Positions 1 to 6,775 of a stretch of DNA of 64,000 bases are shown piece after piece. Positions within the stretch are counted from its first letter, which is position 1. Each line of letters begins with the position of its first letter. Location of the stretch: positions 124,001 through 188,000 of the forward strand of contig NZ_JAPWGO010000004.1 in the NCBI RefSeq assembly GCF_027213785.1, written 5' to 3'. The DNA is from Limimaricola sp. G21655-S1 (GTDB lineage: Bacteria; Pseudomonadota; Alphaproteobacteria; Rhodobacterales; Rhodobacteraceae). The translations under genes and the position numbers were made by a program. The notes beneath the pieces were generated by a model that was not told where the DNA came from, did no database searches, and saw only the letters and a list, made by a program, of their open reading frames with translations.

Positions 1-65
1 AGCTGGTTTCGCCGACCGTATAGGCGGCGAGGGAGGCGGGGCCAAGAGCGCGTTCGGCGATGTCG
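1..65. other. Unassigned left edge
   Basis: No gene can be assigned here. The minus strand has an open frame with alphaproteobacterial-looking codon use that runs off the left edge, but I find no start codon for it before the frame closes inside the neighbouring tRNA. It may be chance or a gene remnant. Confidence 0.3.
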
Positions 66-180
66 GGGAGGATCGAAACTGGAGCGGGTGATGAGATTCG
101 AACTCACGACCCTTACCTTGGCAAGGTAATGCTCTACCCCTGAGCTACACCCGCTTCCGTTTCGTGGGGCGGATGTAGCC
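66..180. repeat. 115-bp direct repeat, copy 1 (tRNA-Gly plus flanks)
   Basis: Positions 66-180 match 488-602 base for base by eye. The repeat covers the tRNA-Gly gene, 14 bp past its 3' end, the short leader and the -10 box. Sequence outside the repeat is unrelated except for the -35 box, so this is an old duplication of the gene, not a recent tandem duplication of a larger unit. Confidence 0.9.
80..154 (-). tRNA. tRNA-Gly (anticodon GCC), copy 1
   Basis: A 75-nt cloverleaf reads on the minus strand. The acceptor stem is GCGGGTG paired with CACCCGC, followed by discriminator U and an encoded CCA end. The anticodon arm is TTACC-TTGCCAA-GGTAA, giving anticodon GCC, and the T-arm carries GTTCGAATC. 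It decodes GGC and GGU, heavily used in this G+C-rich genome. A second copy of identical sequence lies about 420 bp upstream with its own promoter. Confidence 0.97.
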
Positions 181-200
181 GGAGCCGCGGTGGGGTGCAA
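172..200 (-). promoter_or_regulatory. Promoter of tRNA-Gly copy 1
   Basis: On the minus strand TTGCAC (195-200) and TACATC (172-177) are separated by 17 bp, and the -10 box lies 17 nt before the mature tRNA 5' end. The same two hexamers with the same spacing precede copy 2, although the spacer sequences have diverged. That conservation supports a functional sigma-70 promoter. Confidence 0.7.
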
Positions 201-487
201 GAGGGGAGAATGAGAAAATCCGGGCGACTTCGCGGAAGTCCCGCACGGCCGGATACGCGCTTTGAAAGGGCGTGACCGCAAACATGATCGGACTGTTGCC
301 GCCCATGGTTCTCGGGGGGCGATTGGCACTAGGTGAAGGGCAGTGCAGGCAGGACGGCACGTGCCCAGTACAGGACCCGGTCGCCATGGCGTGCGGCAGC
401 CACGAAGGGCATGCTGGGACCCGTGGACTGCAGGACATGCGAAATGCAGCGCCGCGCCCGGGCGCGTCTATCTGCCGTCTGCTATCA
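181..487. other. Intergenic region between tRNA-Gly copies
   Basis: About 310 bp with no supportable gene. Open frames exist on both strands but have no Shine-Dalgarno sequence and no recognisable protein. A short imperfect hairpin (arms ACTTC/GAAGT near 228-240) is the only structure I noticed. Confidence 0.5.
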
Positions 488-602
488 GGGAGGATCGAAA
501 CTGGAGCGGGTGATGAGATTCGAACTCACGACCCTTACCTTGGCAAGGTAATGCTCTACCCCTGAGCTACACCCGCTTCCGTTTCGTGGGGCGGATGTAG
601 CC
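488..602. repeat. 115-bp direct repeat, copy 2 (tRNA-Gly plus flanks)
   Basis: Second copy of the repeat at 66-180. It includes the tRNA, leader and -10 region. Confidence 0.9.
502..576 (-). tRNA. tRNA-Gly (anticodon GCC), copy 2
   Basis: Identical in sequence to the copy at 80-154: 75 nt with encoded CCA, anticodon GCC and a seven-pair acceptor stem. Both copies have the same orientation, and each has its own promoter, so they are probably transcribed independently and raise the dosage of this isoacceptor. Confidence 0.97.
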
Positions 603-622
603 AAGGCAGCGGGGGGGTGCAA
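594..622 (-). promoter_or_regulatory. Promoter of tRNA-Gly copy 2
   Basis: TTGCAC (617-622), a 17-bp spacer and TACATC (594-599) on the minus strand, matching the promoter of copy 1 in both hexamers and spacing. Confidence 0.7.
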
Positions 623-712
623 GCGGAAAAACGAACGCCCGGCGCGGAAATCTCCGGCGGGGCATCGCGGTCTCGAAACCCGAGCATCGGCATGGGCGAC
701 CGAACCGGTGGG

Positions 713-728
713 TCGGGCCGAGGCCCGA
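713..728 (-). terminator. Hairpin downstream of the VOC gene
   Basis: Arms TCGGGC and GCCCGA enclose a CTCG tetraloop about 10 nt after the VOC stop codon. There is no U-run, so it may slow or stabilise rather than act as an efficient intrinsic terminator. Confidence 0.35.
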
Positions 729-738
729 GGTGTCCCCC

Positions 739-1131
739 CTAGCCGGCGAGGCTCGGCTCGATCAGGTCCCAGCGGTTGCCCCATGGGTCCCGAAACACCG
801 CCACGATGCCGTAGGGCTCGTGGCGCGGCTCCTCCTCGAAGACGATGCCGCCGGCTTTCATCCGGTTGGCGTCGCGGACGAAATCATCGGTCTCGAGAAA
901 CAGCCAGACCCGGCCGCCGCCCTGCGCTCCGATCGCGTCCCGCTGCGCAGGTGTCTCGGCACGGGCGAGGATGATGCCGGTGCCGCCCGCGGACGGCACC
1001 ACGCGGATCCAGCGCTTTCCGACCCCCATCTCCAAATCCTCGGCAAGGGTGAAGGCCATGGGGCCGGTGAAGAAGGCGATCGCCTCGTCGTAATCGGGCA
1101 CGACGAGGCTGACCGCGCCGAGCCGGGTCAT
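739..1131 (-). CDS. VOC (glyoxalase/bleomycin-resistance fold) family protein
   Basis: A 130-residue protein with the paired beta-alpha-beta-beta-beta modules of the vicinal-oxygen-chelate superfamily. The opening strand AVSLVVPDYDEAIAFF and the closing FRDPWGNRWDLIEP are typical. The usual metal-binding His of the first strand is replaced (SLVV), so glyoxalase I activity is unlikely and the substrate is unknown. Its ATG overlaps the TGA of pyruvate carboxylase (ATGA), which implies co-transcription and translational coupling. The functional link between the two is not obvious. A VOC identity is secure, the specific function is not. Confidence 0.85.
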   Translation of the reverse strand: MTRLGAVSLVVPDYDEAIAFFTGPMAFTLAEDLEMGVGKRWIRVVPSAGGTGIILARAETPAQRDAIGAQGGGRVWLFLETDDFVRDANRMKAGGIVFEEEPRHEPYGIVAVFRDPWGNRWDLIEPSLAG

Positions 1132-4100
1132 TCGATCTCGACCAGCAGGTCTTTCGCGTCGATCTGCGCGCCCGGTGTCACATGCACCGCCTTGATGGTG
1201 CCGTCGCGCTCGGCGTGCAGGCCGGTTTCCATCTTCATCGCCTCGATCGTCAGCAGCATGTCGCCCTGCTTGACCTTCTGTCCGGCCTGCGCGGCGACGG
1301 TCGAGACCACCCCCGGCATCGGTGCGCCGACATGGGCGGGGTTGCCGATCTCGGCCTTGGGGCGCTTCTGCGCCTTGGCCGCGACCTTGCGATTGGGCAC
1401 CCGCACCGTACGCGGCTGGCCGTTGAGTTCGAAGAACACCCGCACCTCGCCGTCGTCGCCGGTCTCGCCGACCGCCTGCAGACGGATCTCCAGCGTCTTG
1501 CCGGGATCTATCTCGGCCGAGATCTCCTCGCCCGGCTCCATGCCGTAGAAGAAGGTCCGGGTCGGCAGGGTGCGGACCGGACCGTATTGCTGGTGCCGGC
1601 GGGCATAGTCGGTGAAGACCTTGGGGTACATCAGGTAGGCGTTGAGATCCTCGTCGTCGATCTCGGTTTCGCCCGTGGCCTTGATCGCCTCGGCGCGCGC
1701 CGCTTCGAAATCCACGGGTTTCAGATGCTTGCCCGCCCGGTCCTTGAGCGGCTTTTCGCCCTTCAGCACCTTGGCCTGCAGCGCGGTGGGCCAGCCGCCC
1801 GGCGGTTGGCCGAGATTGCCCTTCATCATGTCGATGACGCTGTCGGGGAAGGACACGTCGACATTCGGGTCCTCGACCTGTTCACGGGTCAGCCCCTGGC
1901 TCACCATCATCAGCGCCATGTCGCCCACCACCTTGGAGGAGGGCGTGACCTTCACGATGTCGCCGAACATCATGTTCACCTCGGCATAGGTCTTGGCGAC
2001 CTCGTGCCAGCGCTCTTCGAGACCCAGCGAACGCGCCTGCGCCTTGAGGTTGGTGAACTGCCCGCCGGGCATCTCGTGGAGATAGACCTCCGAGGCCGGA
2101 GCCTGCAGCCCGCTTTCGAAGGCGGCGTAATGCGCGCGGACCTGCTCGAAATAGTTCGAGATCTCGCGGATCGCCTCGATGTCGAGCCCGGTGTCGCGGT
2201 CGGTCTTGTCGAGCGCCTCGACGATCGAGCCCAGCGTCGGCTGCGAGGTGTTGCCCGAGAAGCTGTCCATCGCCGCGTCGATCGCGTCGACGCCCGCCGC
2301 CGAGGCCGCCAGCACGGTCGAGATCGCCGCGCCGGAGGTGTCGTGCGTGTGGAAGTGGATCGGCAGGCCGATCTCCTCCTTCAGCGCGGTGAAGAGCTGG
2401 GTCGCCGCCGGGGCCTTCAGGAGGCCCGCCATGTCCTTGACGCCGAGCACATGCGCCCCGGCCTTTTCCAGCTCCTTGGCCATCTCGACGTAGTATTTCA
2501 GATCGTACTTGGACCGCTTGGGGTCGAGCATGTTGCCGGTGTAGCAGATCGTGCCCTCGCAGACCTTCTCGGCCTCGATCACCGCATCCATCGCGACGCG
2601 CATGTTCTCGACCCAGTTCAGGCTGTCGAAGACCCGGAACACGTCGACGCCCGACTTCGCGGCCTGGGCCACGAAGCCCTGCACCACGTTGTCGGGATAG
2701 TTGGTATAGCCGACCCCGTTCGAGGCGCGCAGCAGCATCTGCGTCATGATGTTGGGCATGGCCTTGCGGATGTCACGCAGCCGCTGCCAAGGGCATTCCT
2801 GCAGGAAACGATAGGCCACGTCGAAGGTGGCGCCGCCCCAGCATTCGACCGAGAACAGCTCGGGCAAATTGGCGGCATAGGACGGCGCGACGCGGATCAT
2901 GTCGATCGAACGCATCCGCGTGGCCAGGAGCGACTGGTGCCCGTCGCGCATCGTGGTGTCGGTGATCAGCAGTTGCTCTTGCGCCTTCATCCACTCGGCC
3001 ACGGCCTTGGGGCCCTGTTCGTCGAGGATCTGCCGCGTGCCGGGGCGGATCGCCTCGCCCTTGGGCGCAGGGGCCCGCGGCGTCTTGGCGTCGCGCGGGG
3101 GCAGGGTGCGACCTTCGGTTTCGGGGTGACCGTTGACGGTGATGTCGGCCACGTAGGTCAGGAGCCGCGTCGCGCGGTCGCGCCGCGTGTCGAACTTGAA
3201 CAGCTCCGGCGTCGTGTCGATGAACTTGGTGGTGTACTGGTTCGACAGGAAGGTCGGGTGCTTCAGCAGGTTGATGACGAAGTCGATATTGGTGCTGACA
3301 CCGCGAATCCGGAACTCGCGCAGGGCCCGGTCCATGCGCGCGATCGCCATCTCGGGCGTGGGCGCGCGCGCCGTTACCTTGGTCAGCAGCGAGTCGTAGA
3401 AGCGGGTGATGACGGCGCCGGAATAGGCAGTGCCGCCGTCGAGACGGATGCCGGGACCGGTGGCCGAACGGTAGGTCTGGATCCGGCCGTAATCGGGGAT
3501 GAAGCTGTTATGCGGATCCTCGGTGGTAACCCGGCATTGCAGCGCGTGGCCGTCGAGCTTCACGTCGTACTGGCTGGCGCAGCCGGTGGCCTCGACGATC
3601 GACTTGCCCTCGGCGATCAGGATCTGCGCGCGCACGATGTCGATGCCGGTGACCTCTTCGGTCACCGTGTGCTCGACCTGCACGCGGGGGTTCACCTCGA
3701 TGAAGTAGAACTCGCCCGAATCCATGTCCATCAGGAACTCGACCGTGCCGGCGCATTCGTAGTTCACATGGGCGCAGATCTGGCGGCCAAGATTGCACAG
3801 CTTCTCGCGCTGGGTCTCGGACAGATAGGGAGCGGGGGCCCGCTCGACGACCTTCTGGTTGCGGCGCTGCACCGAGCAGTCGCGCTCCCACAGGTGGTAG
3901 ATCTGGCCGTGCTGGTCACCGAGGATCTGCACTTCGACATGGCGGGCGCGGGTGATCATCTTCTCGAGATAGCCCTCGCCGTTGCCGAAGGCGGCCTCGG
4001 CCTCGCGGCGGCCCTCGCGCACCTTCTCCTCGAGCTCGCTCTCATCCATGATCGGCCGCATGCCGCGGCCGCCGCCGCCCCAGCTCGCCTTGAGCATCAG

Positions 4101-4571
4101 CGGGTAGCCGACCTCTGCGGCCTCCTTGCGGATCGCGGCCATGTCGTCGCCGAGCACCTCGGTGGCGGGGATCACCGGCACGCCCGCCTCGATCGCCACG
4201 CGCCGGGCCGAGGCCTTGTCACCCAGCTCGCGCATGGTCTGGGCCTTGGGGCCGATGAAGGTGATGCCGGCCGCGGTGCAGGCATCGACGAATTCCGGGT
4301 TCTCGGATAGCAGACCATATCCGGGGTGGATCGCGTCGGCGCCCGACATCTTGGCCACGCGGATGATCTCGGGAATCGAGAGATAGGCCTGGACCGGGCC
4401 CAGGCCCTCGCCGATGCGGTAGGCTTCGTCTGCCTTGAAACGGTGCAGGCCGAGCTTGTCCTCTTCGGCATAGACCGCGACGGTCTTCTTGCCCATCTCG
4501 TTGGCTGCCCGCATCACACGAATCGCGATTTCGCCGCGGTTGGCTACGAGGATCTTCTCGAATTCGGCCAT
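1128..4571 (-). CDS. pyc: Pyruvate carboxylase
   Basis: Single-chain biotin enzyme of 1147 residues that carboxylates pyruvate to oxaloacetate, the main anaplerotic entry to the TCA cycle. The order is biotin carboxylase (about 1-460, starting FEKILVANRGEIAIRV, with an ATP-grasp GGGGRGM loop), carboxyltransferase (about 540-810, TTMRDGHQS and HFHTHDTSG for metal binding), the conserved linker domain, and a C-terminal biotinyl domain with the biotinylated lysine in EAMKMET at about residue 1113. I chose ATG at 4571 because AAGGGG lies five bases upstream; a GTG six bases earlier would sit on that ribosome site. It overlaps the downstream VOC gene by 4 nt. A LacI-type palindrome and a TATACT element lie upstream. 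Confidence 0.97.
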   Translation of the reverse strand: MAEFEKILVANRGEIAIRVMRAANEMGKKTVAVYAEEDKLGLHRFKADEAYRIGEGLGPVQAYLSIPEIIRVAKMSGADAIHPGYGLLSENPEFVDACTAAGITFIGPKAQTMRELGDKASARRVAIEAGVPVIPATEVLGDDMAAIRKEAAEVGYPLMLKASWGGGGRGMRPIMDESELEEKVREGRREAEAAFGNGEGYLEKMITRARHVEVQILGDQHGQIYHLWERDCSVQRRNQKVVERAPAPYLSETQREKLCNLGRQICAHVNYECAGTVEFLMDMDSGEFYFIEVNPRVQVEHTVTEEVTGIDIVRAQILIAEGKSIVEATGCASQYDVKLDGHALQCRVTTEDPHNSFIPDYGRIQTYRSATGPGIRLDGGTAYSGAVITRFYDSLLTKVTARAPTPEMAIARMDRALREFRIRGVSTNIDFVINLLKHPTFLSNQYTTKFIDTTPELFKFDTRRDRATRLLTYVADITVNGHPETEGRTLPPRDAKTPRAPAPKGEAIRPGTRQILDEQGPKAVAEWMKAQEQLLITDTTMRDGHQSLLATRMRSIDMIRVAPSYAANLPELFSVECWGGATFDVAYRFLQECPWQRLRDIRKAMPNIMTQMLLRASNGVGYTNYPDNVVQGFVAQAAKSGVDVFRVFDSLNWVENMRVAMDAVIEAEKVCEGTICYTGNMLDPKRSKYDLKYYVEMAKELEKAGAHVLGVKDMAGLLKAPAATQLFTALKEEIGLPIHFHTHDTSGAAISTVLAASAAGVDAIDAAMDSFSGNTSQPTLGSIVEALDKTDRDTGLDIEAIREISNYFEQVRAHYAAFESGLQAPASEVYLHEMPGGQFTNLKAQARSLGLEERWHEVAKTYAEVNMMFGDIVKVTPSSKVVGDMALMMVSQGLTREQVEDPNVDVSFPDSVIDMMKGNLGQPPGGWPTALQAKVLKGEKPLKDRAGKHLKPVDFEAARAEAIKATGETEIDDEDLNAYLMYPKVFTDYARRHQQYGPVRTLPTRTFFYGMEPGEEISAEIDPGKTLEIRLQAVGETGDDGEVRVFFELNGQPRTVRVPNRKVAAKAQKRPKAEIGNPAHVGAPMPGVVSTVAAQAGQKVKQGDMLLTIEAMKMETGLHAERDGTIKAVHVTPGAQIDAKDLLVEIE

Positions 4572-4619
4572 GTCCACCCCTTCCGTTTGGTCGCCGGCAG
4601 TCTAGGGGTTTCTGCGGTG

Positions 4620-4626
4620 CAGTATA
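4620..4626 (-). promoter_or_regulatory. Possible -10 element of pyc
   Basis: TATACT reads on the minus strand about 50 bp before the pyc start. No convincing -35 hexamer is present at 16-18 bp, so an activator or extended contacts would be needed. Confidence 0.3.
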
Positions 4627-4665
4627 GCCCCGAGATGCTGTGCCGAGGGGGGCGGCACTCACTAC

Positions 4666-4679
4666 TGATAGCGCTAACG
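4666..4679. promoter_or_regulatory. LacI-family-like operator upstream of pyc
   Basis: TGATAGCGCTAACG has the central TAGCGCTA palindrome and 10 of 12 symmetric positions of the GATAGCGCTATC-type operators used by alphaproteobacterial LacI regulators. It lies about 95 bp upstream of pyc and 110 bp past the diguanylate cyclase stop. No LacI gene is present in the window, so any regulator acts in trans. Confidence 0.35.
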
Positions 4680-4789
4680 GGGCGGTAAGGTATCCTCGCG
4701 TCTTCCGGCATGGAGATGATAGCGGCGTCTCTTTGCCAGCAGGGCCGAGGGCGGTCTTGCGTGAGCGGAGCGATCGCCGGATCGCGATC

Positions 4790-6580
4790 TCAGCCAGCGC
4801 GATCGAGAGCCTCCGCCTGCGGCGGTTTCGCGAACAGGGTGGGGGCATCGTCCTTGGCGGGGTCCGCCTCGCCCGCGATCGCCACCTGGTTCCGGCCGCG
4901 CCCCTTGGCGTCGTAGAGCGCATCGTCGGCAGCCTTCATCAGTTGTTGTGGCATCGCGCCGTCATCGGGATGCGCGGCCACGCCGATCGAGACGGTGATG
5001 CGCGGCAGGGTCTTTTCGCCATAGCGCACGGAGATCCGCTCCACGGCGCCGCGCAGCGCTTCCGCCCGCAACGCCGCCGCCTCCAACCGCAAATCGGGCA
5101 GGAGCAGCATGAATTCCTCTCCGCCGATGCGACAGGCGGTCTCGTCGCCATCGCAGAACTGTTCGAGCGCCGAGCCGACAGCGCGCAGCACCATGTCGCC
5201 CGCGTCGTGGCCGTGATTGTCGTTGAATCGCTTGAAGTGATCCACGTCGAGCGACAGCAGCGAAAGCGGCCGATCCTCGCGCTGGGCGCGGTCGAGATGA
5301 CGGCGCAGCGTCTCGGTCAGGTGGCGACGATTGTAGAGCCCGGTGAGCGGGTCGCGGATCGAGCGGTCATGCAGCTGGTCACGCATCTGCACATTGGCGA
5401 TGGCGAGGCTGATCTGTTCGGCGCACATCTGGGCGCGCTTCTGGCTGGCGCGAAAATCGAGAAGGTTGGTTTCGGGCCGCGCCTTGAGGTGCAGCAGGCC
5501 GATCGTCTCGCCATGCGCCAGCACCGGAAAGCAATAGGCCGGGCGCGTATCCTGCGTCTCGGTATGGCCGCAGGGGAAATCGACCTCGGCGGCACCATAG
5601 CTGTAGGTGCGGCCGCGGCGCAGCCCCCAGCAATCCTCGGCCCGGATGTGATCGCAATGATGGCCGCCGTTCCAGCTCGTCGCGCCGACCAGCACGTCGC
5701 GCGAGTTGGAGTAGACGTAGATGCTGCCTTCGCAGTGGGGCAGGATGTGGGTCATGAAGCGGCCGACCATCTGGAAGAGTTCGTCGAGCGAGCGCGAGGA
5801 TTGCAGCCACTCGTTGAGTTCGCCCAGGAGCTGCACCTCGCGGGTCAGCCGCATCTGGTCCTGCATCATCTCGCGCTCGTCCTCGGCGCGCTCGCGCATC
5901 GCGGCGACCTGTATGCGCCCGGCGCGGCGGATCACCACGGTGGTCAGCACCAGAAGGATCAGCGAGATGCCGGACAACCCGATGAAGATGTTGCGCAGCC
6001 TTATGGTAAAGGTGTGCCCCATGGCGGTCACGTCGGTGTAGAACTCGATCGCACCGACGAAGCGACCGTCGCGCATCACGGGCGTATAGATCTCGGCCAC
6101 GCAGAGCATGTCGCCGGGCAGGTGGTGGTCGGCAGCCCCGTGCAGGTGGCCGTCGACCTCCCCCATGGGCTTCATCTCGGCCTTGTAGTATTTCTCGCCC
6201 TGCGCCACGACGCTTTGAAAATAGGGCTTGTCGTTGATCGTGCCGATGTCGGAGGCCCGCGACGACCAGAACACACGGCCATCGGCCGTGAAGAGCTTGA
6301 AGCGGTAGATGTCCGACAGCGTCGTGACCTCTTCGAGCCAGGCGATGTCGACCTCGCTCAGGTGACCACGCTCGAAGGCGAGGCTGCCATTCTCGAGCGT
6401 GTGCAGCACTCGAAAGCGCCAGTTCTCGGCCTCGCGGCTGATATCCTCGCGCATCATCCGGTTGACCAGCGGCGTCGGCAGATAGACCACCGACAGCCAG
6501 GCCACGGCGGTGGCCAGCCCGAGAAACAGCATCAGCAGCATGTTGAGCCGGGGGCGTCCGAGAAAGCGGATTCTGGTCAT
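4790..6580 (-). CDS. Membrane diguanylate cyclase with extracytoplasmic sensor and GAF domains
   Basis: A 596-residue GGDEF protein predicted to make cyclic di-GMP from two GTP. It has a transmembrane helix at about 14-34, a periplasmic Cache-like region to about 195, a second helix at about 198-218, a GAF-type domain (about 270-415) rich in Cys and His (HHCDHI, DCWGLRRGR, CGHTET), and a C-terminal GGDEF domain with the active-site sequence GGEEF at 486. The RxxD inhibitory site expected five residues before GGEEF is absent, so product inhibition by that route is unlikely. Start chosen at 6580 because AGGAAGG lies five bases upstream. It is divergent from uvrD. Confidence 0.92.
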   Translation of the reverse strand: MTRIRFLGRPRLNMLLMLFLGLATAVAWLSVVYLPTPLVNRMMREDISREAENWRFRVLHTLENGSLAFERGHLSEVDIAWLEEVTTLSDIYRFKLFTADGRVFWSSRASDIGTINDKPYFQSVVAQGEKYYKAEMKPMGEVDGHLHGAADHHLPGDMLCVAEIYTPVMRDGRFVGAIEFYTDVTAMGHTFTIRLRNIFIGLSGISLILLVLTTVVIRRAGRIQVAAMRERAEDEREMMQDQMRLTREVQLLGELNEWLQSSRSLDELFQMVGRFMTHILPHCEGSIYVYSNSRDVLVGATSWNGGHHCDHIRAEDCWGLRRGRTYSYGAAEVDFPCGHTETQDTRPAYCFPVLAHGETIGLLHLKARPETNLLDFRASQKRAQMCAEQISLAIANVQMRDQLHDRSIRDPLTGLYNRRHLTETLRRHLDRAQREDRPLSLLSLDVDHFKRFNDNHGHDAGDMVLRAVGSALEQFCDGDETACRIGGEEFMLLLPDLRLEAAALRAEALRGAVERISVRYGEKTLPRITVSIGVAAHPDDGAMPQQLMKAADDALYDAKGRGRNQVAIAGEADPAKDDAPTLFAKPPQAEALDRAG

Positions 6581-6716
6581 GGGGACCTTCCTGTGATTGC
6601 CCATGCAAACTGGCAGGCTCCGGCTACGGGCCGGTTAACAAGTCAGGGGACCAGCGGCGCGGGCGGGAGAAAGATGCCGCGCTTTCAAGGCAATCGCCCG
6701 GCGGTTGCCGCATTGC

Positions 6717-6731
6717 GAACATATATGGAAC
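6717..6731. promoter_or_regulatory. SOS (LexA) box upstream of uvrD
   Basis: GAAC-ATATATG-GAAC is an exact direct repeat with a seven-base spacer. It is the complement of GTTC-N7-GTTC, the LexA operator described for alphaproteobacteria such as Rhodobacter sphaeroides. It is centred about 48 bp before the uvrD start, as expected for SOS control of a repair helicase. Confidence 0.7.
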
Positions 6732-6751
6732 GCTGCTTTTCATCGGGGGGC

Positions 6752-6775
6752 ATGGGCGCTAGATTGGCGCCATGA
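6752..6775 (+). CDS. Seven-codon leader ORF overlapping the uvrD start
   Basis: ATG at 6752 encodes MGARLAP and stops with a TGA whose bases overlap the uvrD ATG (ATGA). A G-run (6745-6750) precedes it very closely. uvrD itself has no clear ribosome binding site, so translation of this mini-ORF could feed ribosomes to uvrD. Whether it is translated is unknown. Confidence 0.3.
   Translation: MGARLAP

Noticed and set aside
1-65. Partial minus-strand coding region at the left edge
   Set aside because: Codon use looks coding, but no start codon exists before a stop inside the tRNA; not enough sequence to claim a gene.
66-602. tRNA-Gly repeats as att sites of an integrated element
   Set aside because: Direct repeats flank only about 300 bp without integrase or any mobile gene; promoter conservation fits simple gene duplication better.
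1182-4310. Long plus-strand open frame (over 1000 codons) opposite pyruvate carboxylase
   Set aside because: It is the shadow of pyc in a G+C-rich genome; its product is low-complexity (His/Arg/Leu/Gly rich) and the minus strand encodes a complete enzyme.
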